Source of the DNA: Leeuwenhoekiella marinoflava DSM 3653
GTDB lineage: Bacteria > Bacteroidota > Bacteroidia > Flavobacteriales > Flavobacteriaceae
Assembly: GCF_900129005.1 (NCBI RefSeq)
Contig: NZ_FQUN01000003.1
Span: forward strand, 417,165-481,164
Length of the DNA stretch: 64,000 bases
Direction of reading: 5' to 3'
The position numbers were made by a program, and so were the translations under genes. The notes under the pieces are model-generated. The model saw nothing but the letters and a program-made list of their open reading frames with translations, was not told where the DNA came from and made no database searches. Positions 1 through 7,619 of this stretch are shown piece by piece (within the stretch, counting starts at the first letter, position 1; the number at the start of each line of letters is the position of its first letter).

Positions 1-381
1 GAACCTCAAGACATACTACCCATTGCTATTGGGCAGATGAAGCTTGAAAATGAGGCTGCCAATTCCGGAAAAAAAATAGTATTTTGTGACACAGACCTTT
101 TAGAAACAAAGGTTTACAGTGAGTCGTACTATGAAGGATGGTGCGACACTCAAGTAGCAAAAGCTGCAAAAAACAATACGTATGACCTCTATTTGCTAAC
201 GTATATAGATACGCCTTGGCAGGCAGATGATTTACGAGACCGTCCAGAACAACGTCAAGAAATGTTCGAGTATTTTAAACAAGCTTTAATTAAGAATGAC
301 CGCCCCTACATTTTGGTTAAAGGAAGTTTAGAAGAACGAATGCAATTAATAACCAATCACTTAAATTCTATACTAATTTGA
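1..381 (+). CDS. NadR-like AAA ATPase, C-terminal part
   Basis: The frame is open from the first base of the window, so this is the 3' end of a gene that starts upstream. The visible 126 residues resemble the C-terminal nucleoside-kinase-like AAA domain of NadR-type proteins, which phosphorylate nicotinamide riboside in NAD salvage. Seen here are a Walker-B-like strand (FCDTDLL, about residues 31-37 of the visible part) and the lid-type signature DTPWQADDLRDRPEQR. The stop overlaps the TTG start of the DUF4301 gene by 4 bp, so the two are translationally coupled. The N-terminal half and the Walker A motif lie outside the window, so the exact substrate cannot be judged. Confidence 0.75.
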   Translation, partial: EPQDILPIAIGQMKLENEAANSGKKIVFCDTDLLETKVYSESYYEGWCDTQVAKAAKNNTYDLYLLTYIDTPWQADDLRDRPEQRQEMFEYFKQALIKNDRPYILVKGSLEERMQLITNHLNSILI

Positions 382-1922
382 ATTTTACAGACCAAGAAAT
401 CAACGAAATCAAAGATCATGGCTTAACACCAAAACAGGTAGAAAGCCAAATTGATCTTTTTGTAAATGGGGTGCCTAATGTTAAACTTGTAGCACCTGCA
501 ACAACATCAGACGGGATTTTTAAACTCACTGAAGCAGACGAGCTGAAGTTTCTAGATTTTTATGAAGATAAAAAATCAGAACTCGATCTCTTAAAATTCA
601 CACCAGCTTCTGGTGCTGCTAGCCGTATGTTTAAAAAAATTTATCAGTTTCTAGAAGACTATGATGTTTCTAAAGAAACAATAGCTGAATATCTGGAGCG
701 CACCGGAGATAAACATATGAAAGTATTTTTTACCGATTATGAGAAATTTCCATTTTACAATCACATCATAGATGGTTTTGATGAAGAAACCAAGGCTGAT
801 GAAAATGCGAAGAAATACGCTTTTATAAAAACAATGATGAGTGAAGATGGTGAGAGCTACGGTAATTTACCAAAAGGTCTTATTCCTTTTCATTATTATG
901 GTAGTTATATGGTGACAGCTTTTGAAGAGCATTTGCACGAGGCTGCAGCTTATGCCGCAAAAAGTGATAAAGCAAATCTGCATTTTACCGTTTCACCAGA
1001 GCATAAAGAGGCTTTTGCAAAAGAGTTTAAAAAAATTCATGCTTCGGTGAGTAATACAACAGGAGTGAATTTTGATGTAGATTATTCGTTTCAAAAACCG
1101 GAGACAGACACGGTAGCTGTTACGATGGATAATAAATTATATCGAAAAGGAGATGGCTCTTTATTGTTCCGTCCCGGAGGTCACGGGGCATTGATTGAAA
1201 ACCTGAATGATGTAGACGCAGATGTTGTTTTCATTAAAAATATTGATAATGTTTTAGTTCAGGATCAGATTCAAAATTTAGCACGCAGCAAACGTATTTT
1301 AGCCGGTTTACTTCTAGAAAAACAAGCTCAGGTCTTTAAATATGCAGAACTTTTAGAGAAGGATACGATTTCTGAAGGGGAGCTTGAGGAGTTGCTGACA
1401 TTCTTAGAAGAAGATTTTAGTACGCGTATCGATTCAGGTTATGTAGATTTTTCAGTAGAAGAAAAGAAAAGCTATTTCGCAGAACTTTTAAATAGACCTA
1501 TTCGTGTTTGTGGGATGGTAAAGAATGAAGGCGAACCGGGAGGTGGCCCTTTTTGGGTAGAAGACGAAAGCGGAAAAGTTGCGCTACAAATTATTGAAAG
1601 TGCACAAGTAAATACTAAAGACACTAAACAAGGAGAGATATTTAAAAATTCAACACACTTTAATCCGGTAGATATTGTTGCCGGTGTGCGTAATTATAAA
1701 GGAGAAAAATACAATCTGCTTGATTATGTAAATCCAGATTTGGCCTTTATCGCTTATAAGACCGACGGAGGTAACGAAATCAAAGCATTAGAGCTTCCGG
1801 GATTGTGGAACGGTGCAATGGCACGCTGGAATACACTATTTGTTGAAGTACCTCTGGAAACGTTCAATCCGGTTAAAACGGTAAATGATTTATTGAAACC
1901 TTCTCATCAGGCAAAAGCTTAA
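378..1922 (+). CDS. DUF4301 family protein
   Basis: A 514-residue protein of the Bacteroidota family DUF4301; no biochemical role is established that I know of. It starts with TTG overlapping the end of the NadR-like gene, and no better start is visible. Conserved-looking blocks include PASGAASRMFK (about residues 76-86) and FRPGGHGALIENLN (about 265-278). The second recalls the phosphate- or sugar-nucleotide-binding turns of nucleotidyltransferase-like folds, but that is only a resemblance. There is no signal peptide or membrane segment, so it is cytoplasmic. It lies in an operon with the NadR-like ATPase upstream and arfB downstream (1-bp overlap), which hints at a nucleotide or cofactor role. 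Confidence 0.8.
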   Translation: MNFTDQEINEIKDHGLTPKQVESQIDLFVNGVPNVKLVAPATTSDGIFKLTEADELKFLDFYEDKKSELDLLKFTPASGAASRMFKKIYQFLEDYDVSKETIAEYLERTGDKHMKVFFTDYEKFPFYNHIIDGFDEETKADENAKKYAFIKTMMSEDGESYGNLPKGLIPFHYYGSYMVTAFEEHLHEAAAYAAKSDKANLHFTVSPEHKEAFAKEFKKIHASVSNTTGVNFDVDYSFQKPETDTVAVTMDNKLYRKGDGSLLFRPGGHGALIENLNDVDADVVFIKNIDNVLVQDQIQNLARSKRILAGLLLEKQAQVFKYAELLEKDTISEGELEELLTFLEEDFSTRIDSGYVDFSVEEKKSYFAELLNRPIRVCGMVKNEGEPGGGPFWVEDESGKVALQIIESAQVNTKDTKQGEIFKNSTHFNPVDIVAGVRNYKGEKYNLLDYVNPDLAFIAYKTDGGNEIKALELPGLWNGAMARWNTLFVEVPLETFNPVKTVNDLLKPSHQAKA

Positions 1923-2323
1923 TGGATAAAAATCTGCTGTATACAGAAAGTGATTTTAAGGCAGTGCGCAGCAGTGGTCCCGGTGGTCAGCATGTAAATA
2001 AGACTTCTACTAAAGTCATGCTGCATTGGGATCTTGATGCTTCTGTGGTTTTTGATAAAGATCAGAAAGAGCGTCTTAAAAAGCGGCTGTCTTCGAAACT
2101 TACTTCAGAAAATAAATTGGTTTTATCGTATGATCAAAGCCGCAGTCAGCATAAAAACAAACAGGAAGTTTTTAAGAATTTAGTACGTTTATTAGAGAAA
2201 GCTCTGATAAAGCCTAAAAAGCGTAAAAAGACAAAACCTACTTTGGCTTCAAAAAAACGCAGACTGGATTCTAAAAAGAAAAATTCAGAAAAGAAGGCCA
2301 ACCGAAAACCGCCTTCCTTTTAA
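1922..2323 (+). CDS. arfB: Alternative ribosome-rescue factor, peptidyl-tRNA hydrolase ArfB
   Basis: A codon-independent class I release-factor-like protein that hydrolyses peptidyl-tRNA on ribosomes stalled at mRNA ends. The catalytic GGQ loop is present near the N-terminus (SSGPGGQHVNKTSTKV, about residues 17-32). The C-terminal 40 residues are very rich in Lys and Arg, as expected for the tail that enters the empty mRNA channel. At 133 residues it has the usual length for the family and lacks the codon-recognition domains of RF1 and RF2. The ATG overlaps the stop of DUF4301 (TAATG), and a strong terminator follows. Confidence 0.9.
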   Translation: MDKNLLYTESDFKAVRSSGPGGQHVNKTSTKVMLHWDLDASVVFDKDQKERLKKRLSSKLTSENKLVLSYDQSRSQHKNKQEVFKNLVRLLEKALIKPKKRKKTKPTLASKKRRLDSKKKNSEKKANRKPPSF

Positions 2324-2353
2324 TTATTCCAAATATTTTAGAGTATTTTTTAT

Positions 2354-2382
2354 AAAGTGTAGATTAATTCTACACTTTTTTT
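2354..2382 (+). terminator. Rho-independent terminator after arfB
   Basis: A 10-bp perfect stem (aaagtgtaga / tctacacttt) with a 5-base loop runs into a T tract. It closes the NadR-DUF4301-arfB operon. The rest of 2383-2565 shows no gene. Confidence 0.85.
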
Positions 2383-2565
2383 GTGGAATATGCTCTTCTT
2401 CTACACAAATGACTTTTTATCTTATTTCTTTATTAGACCTGTAATCAGCTACTTAATGGGGTTGGGCTGTGCTAAAGTTGCTATGGTATGGTTTTGCTAT
2501 ATACTTAAATGAGTTTGTGACTGAAACAGCTCAAATCAAAATAACAATAAACAAAATATAGAATT

Positions 2566-2895
2566 ATGAAAAATCTAGTAATGACCGTAGCTGCAGCAGC
2601 AACGATGCTTTTCGCTACACAAAATATAGCAGCACAAGAAACAGAATCTAAAGAAGTAGCAATGACTGAAACTGAAGTGCAGGCACCTGTACAAGATGGT
2701 TTTGAGAAAATTGAAACTTCAGCTTTACCAGAAGCAGTTACTAACGCAGTAGCAACAGATAAGGCAGGATCTACAGTTTCAGAAGCATATTTTAACGAAG
2801 AGTTGAGTGTTTATAAGTTGATGTTGCAAGCTGAAGGAGCTGAAGCTGAAACAGCATATATCAATGAAGAAGGTAAATGGGTAAAGATTCAATAA
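2566..2895 (+). CDS. Small secreted protein, tandem paralogue 1
   Basis: A 109-residue exported protein without a recognised function. The N-terminus is a Sec signal peptide (MKNLVMTVAAAATMLFATQ followed by AQE), with probable cleavage near residue 24. The mature part is acidic and has a short beta-rich pattern (YKLMLQAEG, AYINEEGKWVKI) like a single PepSY-type or BLIP-like repeat; that similarity is an inference. The gene is followed 63 bp later by a close paralogue. The two share almost identical signal peptides and the same pre-start sequence (aaaatatagaattatg versus aaaatatagagttatg), so they arose by tandem duplication. Confidence 0.75.
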   Translation: MKNLVMTVAAAATMLFATQNIAAQETESKEVAMTETEVQAPVQDGFEKIETSALPEAVTNAVATDKAGSTVSEAYFNEELSVYKLMLQAEGAEAETAYINEEGKWVKIQ

Positions 2896-2958
2896 TAAGA
2901 ATCTCCGTTTTAAATAAATTTTAATCAAAGCACATATATGTGCCCAAAATATAGAGTT

Positions 2959-3285
2959 ATGAAAAATCTAATAATGACCGTAGCTGCAGCAGCAACAATG
3001 TTTTTTGCAGCAGAAGGAGTAACAGCTCAAGAAACTACAGGAGAAGTAGCACAAGCTACTACAGAATTACAAGCTCCGGTAGAAGGATACACTAAAATTG
3101 AAGTTTCAGATTTACCTGTAACGGTGACAAAAGCAGTTGAAGAAGATAAAACTGGAGCAGACGTAACTGAAGCTTGGGTTGACTCAGAAAATAAGACTTA
3201 CAAATTAACATTATCAACAGAAGGAGCCGAGCCCGAAACTGCATATATAAATGCTGCAGGTGAGTGGATCGAACCAAAAGAGTAG
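2959..3285 (+). CDS. Small secreted protein, tandem paralogue 2
   Basis: A 108-residue exported protein, paralogous to the gene at 2566-2895. I chose the ATG at 2959 rather than the in-frame ATG at 2938. The reason is that the sequence just upstream and the first 15 residues match the start of the first copy, and the extra residues would spoil the signal peptide. The mature part again ends in a beta-hairpin-like motif (YKLTLSTEG, AYINAAGEWIEP). The mature regions have diverged more than the signal peptides. It is probably co-transcribed with copy 1 and ended by the terminator at 3343. Function is unknown. Confidence 0.75.
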   Translation: MKNLIMTVAAAATMFFAAEGVTAQETTGEVAQATTELQAPVEGYTKIEVSDLPVTVTKAVEEDKTGADVTEAWVDSENKTYKLTLSTEGAEPETAYINAAGEWIEPKE

Positions 3286-3342
3286 GTTAGGTTTCCCTAA
3301 TTTGAATTTTTAATGCATAGAATGGTTAGGAATTCAAAATTG

Positions 3343-3371
3343 AGCCCCGATGAGAATCGGGGCTTTTTTTT
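3343..3371 (+). terminator. Rho-independent terminator after the secreted pair
   Basis: A perfect 9-bp stem (agccccgat / atcggggct), a 4-base loop and eight T residues. Confidence 0.9.
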
Positions 3372-3473
3372 ATGTTGTATTTTTAAAAAGTTAAGATGAA
3401 TTCATCCTGAGAATATTCTTAACTTTTTTTATGATTTTATTATTTACCGCAGTTAATGGTATTTGTACTTTTA

Positions 3474-3568
3474 ACTCAATAATCGAGATTTAAATGCTCC
3501 GAGGCTTGCCTCGAAGTCAAAAGCGTTTCTTTTTAATGCATTTTGGGCTTGCCCAAGGTGATTTACTA
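3474..3568 (+). repeat. Dispersed intergenic repeat, copy 1
   Basis: It begins with a slightly altered palindrome (ctcaataatcgag), followed by atttaaatgctccgaggc and two short self-complementary blocks (cgaggcttgcctcg, ttgggcttgcccaa). Related copies lie at 21872, 38178 and 55457. Copies 1 and 3 are most alike and share the right end near atttact/agtttact. Confidence 0.75.
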
Positions 3569-3580
3569 AAACTATCTGTC

Positions 3581-4945
3581 TTGTCTAAAATACTCCTCAT
3601 AGAAGATGATGTTGCCTTTTGTAAAATGCTTGAGACCTTTCTCGGTAAAAAAGGTTTTGAAGTTAAAAGTGCTTTTACAGCTGGTGAAGCTTATAAGATA
3701 TTAGAAGAAGGAGTGACAGATCTGGTCATTACAGATGTTCGCTTGCCAGATGATGATGGTCTTAGCATTTTGAATTTCATACAAGAAAAGTATTCAGCTA
3801 CTCCTGCAATATTGATGACCGGTTATGCCGAAGTCAATAAGGCTGTAGAAGCTATGAAGGCCGGTGCGTTTGATTACATTTCAAAACCGGTACGACCAGA
3901 TGAATTATTAAAGATTATACATAAGGCACTTAACCTTCAGAATAAGCCTGAAAACACTTCTAAACCAGTGCCAAATCCAAAAAATAAAAGTGAAAAAGTA
4001 GCATCTGCAACAAGTATCAACTTTATTAAAGGAGTGAGTGATGCTGCAGCAAAACTCAATCAATATGTAGATCTCGTAGCACCTACCACGATGTCTATTT
4101 TAATAATTGGTGATAGCGGAACCGGTAAAGAATACGTTGCAAAAAGTATTCACGATAAAAGCAAACGTAGCGATCAACCATTTATAGCTGTTGATTGTGG
4201 TGCGATCCCTAAAGAGCTTGCCAGTAGTGAGTTTTTTGGGCATATTAAAGGTTCGTTTACAGGCGCAGTTACTGATAAAGTGGGGCATTTTGAAGCGGCT
4301 AATGGCGGTACACTTTTTCTAGATGAAATAGGAAACCTCTCTTACGAGTTGCAAGTGCAATTGCTTAGAGCTTTGCAAGAACGTAAAGTAAAACCCGTGG
4401 GTAGCAATAAAGAAATACCTGTAGATATTCGCGTTGTTGCTGCTACTAATGAAGATCTGGAGGAAGCTATAAAAGAAAATGAATTTAGAGAGGATTTATA
4501 CCATCGTTTGAATGAATTTTCAATTGAAATGCCACGCTTGAGTGAGCGTCAGGAAGATTTGATGCTTTTTGTAAATGTTTTCTTAGATCAAGCAAATACA
4601 GAACTCGAGAAAGAAGTGGCCGGTTTTAGCGATGATGCTGTAGAAGCTTTAAAAAGATACGACTGGCCGGGGAATTTAAGAGAGCTGAAAAATATCGTAA
4701 AGCGATCGGTTTTATTAACACAAGATGCTGTTATTCCGCTTAAGTTGTTGCCTCGCGAAATAATGCTTTCAAAAGAGACTAAGAAAGACGAGGCTTTTAC
4801 GTTGTTTAATTCTAAAAATGAGCAGGAACTCATTTTGGATGCTTTAGAGAAAACCGGTGGAAATAAAAGTAAAGCAGCCAGACTTCTGGATATTGATCGT
4901 AAAACACTTTATAACAAGCTTAAACATTATGACATTAAGCTGTAA
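3581..4945 (+). CDS. Sigma-54-dependent NtrC-family response regulator
   Basis: A 454-residue transcription activator for RNA polymerase with sigma-54. The domains in order are a receiver (about 2-118, acidic pocket E8 D9 D10, phospho-acceptor D52), an AAA+ ATPase (about 145-380) and a Fis-type helix-turn-helix (about 413-454). The AAA+ domain has Walker A GDSGTGKE (about 177-184), the sigma-54 contact loop GSFTGA (about 224-229) and Walker B GTLFLDE. I chose TTG 3581 because it places the receiver at the N-terminus. The upstream ATG at 3494 lies inside a dispersed repeat and would add 29 residues encoded by it. The 3' end overlaps the convergent hybrid kinase by 11 bp, and that kinase is the likely partner. 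Confidence 0.9.
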   Translation: MSKILLIEDDVAFCKMLETFLGKKGFEVKSAFTAGEAYKILEEGVTDLVITDVRLPDDDGLSILNFIQEKYSATPAILMTGYAEVNKAVEAMKAGAFDYISKPVRPDELLKIIHKALNLQNKPENTSKPVPNPKNKSEKVASATSINFIKGVSDAAAKLNQYVDLVAPTTMSILIIGDSGTGKEYVAKSIHDKSKRSDQPFIAVDCGAIPKELASSEFFGHIKGSFTGAVTDKVGHFEAANGGTLFLDEIGNLSYELQVQLLRALQERKVKPVGSNKEIPVDIRVVAATNEDLEEAIKENEFREDLYHRLNEFSIEMPRLSERQEDLMLFVNVFLDQANTELEKEVAGFSDDAVEALKRYDWPGNLRELKNIVKRSVLLTQDAVIPLKLLPREIMLSKETKKDEAFTLFNSKNEQELILDALEKTGGNKSKAARLLDIDRKTLYNKLKHYDIKL

Positions 4946-7340
4946 GATTTTCTTTAAGTGAATCTAGCAAAGCTTTAGACTTTTCTTTTATGCTTAAAAT
5001 ATCAGATTTTATCTCTTCTTCCGAGACATCTTTAAGTGTAGATTTCTCCAATTTTTCAAGAATAGCAATGATTTCTGAGGCTTCAAGCTGACGCATCATG
5101 GGTAATATTTTATGTGCAGTTTCATTAATAGACTTGATGTCTATAGTTTGTGTATCCAAGTTCTCTAAACTTTCCTCAGTACTTTTACAAAACACGTTAA
5201 GAATGCTGTTTAAAGCTTCGGTGTCGTCACCTACAAATTCTTTCAGTTGATCAAGTTTGTATAAATCGGAGTTAGATTTTGAGACAGTTGGATTTGATTC
5301 CATGTTCTTTTTTTCTAATGTAGTTATGGCGCTTATAGCTTGTATGAGTTCATCTGGCTTATAAGGTTTCTTTAAGTTTTCTGCGAAGCCAAAATTTGTA
5401 TAATCTGCTTGTTTGAGTGTCTCGTTTCCGCTGAGCGCAATTACGGGTATTTGAGCTGTTTTTGTATATGCTTTAAGTTCTTTGATCAGTGCTACACCAT
5501 CCATAACAGGCATTTGAATGTCTGAAAGGATTAGGTCATAGGTATTTGTTTGAAGCAATTTTAATGCTTCTTCTCCATTAGTTGCGGTATCCGTTTTCAA
5601 TCCGTAAGGAGCTAGTGTGGCTTGCGTGAGCTTGACTTGTGCCGGTTCATCATCAACAATTAGAATTCGTTCAATTAAATTTAGATTTTCTGTGGCAATT
5701 GAAACAGGTTCAATAAGCTGTGGCTGCTCAGTTTTTTCAACAGGAATAGTAAGTGTAAAGGTGCTTCCCTTGCCCGGAGTGCTGTCTAAAAATAATTTTC
5801 CGTTGAGTAGTTTAGTTAGCTTTTTTGAAATAGAAAGGCCTAGCCCAAAACCACCAAATTTACGCTGTGTGGTTTCTTCTGCCTGCGAGAATTCTTTAAA
5901 AATAAGTTTCTGTTTCTCTTTTGGTATTCCCTGGCCGGTATCAATAACTTTAAATTTCAGGCTGCTTTCTTGAACGTGAACTGCAATGGTGATGCTGCCT
6001 GCCTCTGTAAATTTATAAGCGTTAGTGATGAGGTTGGCGAGTATTTGCTTAATGCGAAAAGGATCACTTAAAAAGATTTGATTCGCCTCTTCAGGAATTT
6101 CTGTTATAATTTCAATACCAGATTTTACAGGTTGAGGCAAACTTACCGCCACAACATCAGCAATCAATTCTTTGGGATTAAAGGGTATTTTTTCGATAGC
6201 AATCTTACCGGCTTCCAGTTTTGCAAAATCCAGCAGATCGTTAACCAGTTTTAAAATATAATCTCCAGACTTCTGAACGGTATCTAAATACCGCAATTGC
6301 TTAGCGTCAACGGGTGTTTTCTTGAGCAATTCTGTAAAACCTAAAACCGTATTTAAAGGAGAGCGCATATCGTGTGTAACCGTCGCCATCAGCTGTTCTC
6401 TACTTTTTAAAAGCGATTGAGCGACAGCATTACTTTTTTCAAGTTCCTTACTGTATTGCTGACTGCGGGATGCGTCTTTAAAAATCATAATAACAAAGCC
6501 CAGAGCAAGAATAATACTTATAATACCTATGATTTTTAGCGTTTTTGAAATTTCTTCAATCCGGGTGTTGAGTAAGATTTCGCGCTGTTTTGATGTCAAA
6601 GTTCCTTCGCGTTCAAGCGCGCTCAGAAGATTTCTTATTTTAAGGTTGATATTGCGATCGTTTGCCAGCAGGGTGTTTTCGCGGTTGATGATGTTGACTT
6701 CAAGTTCTTTTTTGCGGGTTTCTATTTTTGCTAATGTTTTACGAACAGTTTGAGCCATAGAAGCCAAATCCTGATCTTGGTTTGCATTGTCTTTTCTGAT
6801 GTATTCCATCATATCAACAATGACTTTCTTGGTATATGCATCTACAGAGTCTAGTCTGGGATCATTAGCATAATCTTCAAAATAAATGTCTTCTTTAACT
6901 AGTTCATCAAGAGCCTCGTCATAATAATTACGGGAGTATTGTTCTTCTCGCAAACGCACCATAGATCTGATGTTACTGGTCTTATTTGAGAGCAACATTT
7001 TTATACTGTCTAATTGCTCATTTTGTTCTTTAGTCTCTATTAATGCTTGCAACGAATCTAACTGAATAGTGATACTATCTACCAAAACTTCATACTGACC
7101 AAATTGATTTTGAGAGCCCGTTGCCATCGCCGTTCTTCCTATGGTTTCTGCCTCATAAAGATAACTTAGCGCATTACTGGTAAACGTGAGTTTCTGATTA
7201 GTTGCTTGTTCTTTTTTAGGAGGGTATATAAAGGTTTTAATCTGTGGATAAATAAACCAAATAGCAAAAAATATGAGTAAACCTATTAGGAGGTAGCCCG
7301 TTAAGACCTTAAGCGTTATAGAACGTTTAGTGTTTTTCAT
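4935..7340 (-). CDS. Hybrid histidine kinase with receiver and Hpt domains
   Basis: An 801-residue membrane phosphorelay kinase. TM1 is at about residues 11-32 and TM2 at about 265-287. Between them lies a mostly helical sensor region of about 230 residues, including a long coiled-coil-like stretch. Then come HisKA (HDMRSPLNT, His about 322), HATPase (GQGIPKEKQ, FGLGLSISK), a receiver (ILIVDDEPAQ at about 558, phospho-Asp in SDIQMPVMDG at about 603) and a C-terminal Hpt-like domain (TAHKILP, His about 741). The full relay His-Asp-His is therefore in one chain and would pass phosphate to a separate regulator, plausibly the convergent sigma-54 regulator. The ligand is unknown. Confidence 0.88.
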   Translation of the reverse strand: MKNTKRSITLKVLTGYLLIGLLIFFAIWFIYPQIKTFIYPPKKEQATNQKLTFTSNALSYLYEAETIGRTAMATGSQNQFGQYEVLVDSITIQLDSLQALIETKEQNEQLDSIKMLLSNKTSNIRSMVRLREEQYSRNYYDEALDELVKEDIYFEDYANDPRLDSVDAYTKKVIVDMMEYIRKDNANQDQDLASMAQTVRKTLAKIETRKKELEVNIINRENTLLANDRNINLKIRNLLSALEREGTLTSKQREILLNTRIEEISKTLKIIGIISIILALGFVIMIFKDASRSQQYSKELEKSNAVAQSLLKSREQLMATVTHDMRSPLNTVLGFTELLKKTPVDAKQLRYLDTVQKSGDYILKLVNDLLDFAKLEAGKIAIEKIPFNPKELIADVVAVSLPQPVKSGIEIITEIPEEANQIFLSDPFRIKQILANLITNAYKFTEAGSITIAVHVQESSLKFKVIDTGQGIPKEKQKLIFKEFSQAEETTQRKFGGFGLGLSISKKLTKLLNGKLFLDSTPGKGSTFTLTIPVEKTEQPQLIEPVSIATENLNLIERILIVDDEPAQVKLTQATLAPYGLKTDTATNGEEALKLLQTNTYDLILSDIQMPVMDGVALIKELKAYTKTAQIPVIALSGNETLKQADYTNFGFAENLKKPYKPDELIQAISAITTLEKKNMESNPTVSKSNSDLYKLDQLKEFVGDDTEALNSILNVFCKSTEESLENLDTQTIDIKSINETAHKILPMMRQLEASEIIAILEKLEKSTLKDVSEEEIKSDILSIKEKSKALLDSLKENLTA

Positions 7341-7408
7341 AAGTTCTAAAATTAAACTACCCCAAAATAAAACCCCTTAAATTTTTTATAAAAGCAGAAA
7401 TATTGCAT

Positions 7409-7416
7409 TACATTTG
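7409..7416 (+). promoter_or_regulatory. Bacteroidota -7 promoter element
   Basis: An exact TAnnTTTG match (tacatttg) lies just before the TPP aptamer, so the transcript would begin with the riboswitch. A clear -33 TTG box is not evident. Confidence 0.55.
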
Positions 7417-7423
7417 TCGCCTA

Positions 7424-7515
7424 ATCTCAAAGGGGTGCTTAAACTTCTGTTTAGACAGAAAGCGAGCTGAGATCATACCCAATGAACCTGGGCGGATAAT
7501 GCCGCCAAGGGAATC
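7424..7515 (+). promoter_or_regulatory. TPP (thi-box) riboswitch
   Basis: The conserved thi-box core is present in order: aggggtgc (7431-7438), gctgaga (7466-7472), acccaatgaacctg (ending 7490) and ggataatgcc (7494-7503). Between the first two is a variable stem (acttctgtttagacagaaagc). It precedes a TonB-dependent receptor gene, and by known biology TPP binding would repress it. Downstream, cttaaaa (7517-7523) can pair with ttttaag (7545-7551), a possible part of the expression platform. No clear T-tailed terminator is seen, so translational control or an undetected platform is more likely. Confidence 0.93.
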
Positions 7516-7619
7516 GCTTAAAATACCGGTTAAGATCGGGTTTGTTTTAAGGAACATTGCATTTATTAACTAATAGTAACACGGAATAATTGCCCCTTTT
7601 ATTCGTAATATTTTTACGA

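Noticed and set aside
3343..3371. The agccccgat hairpin as a member of the C/G repeat found in leuS.
   Set aside because: It has a terminator layout with a T tract and lacks the aaatccccc part; it is an ordinary terminator.
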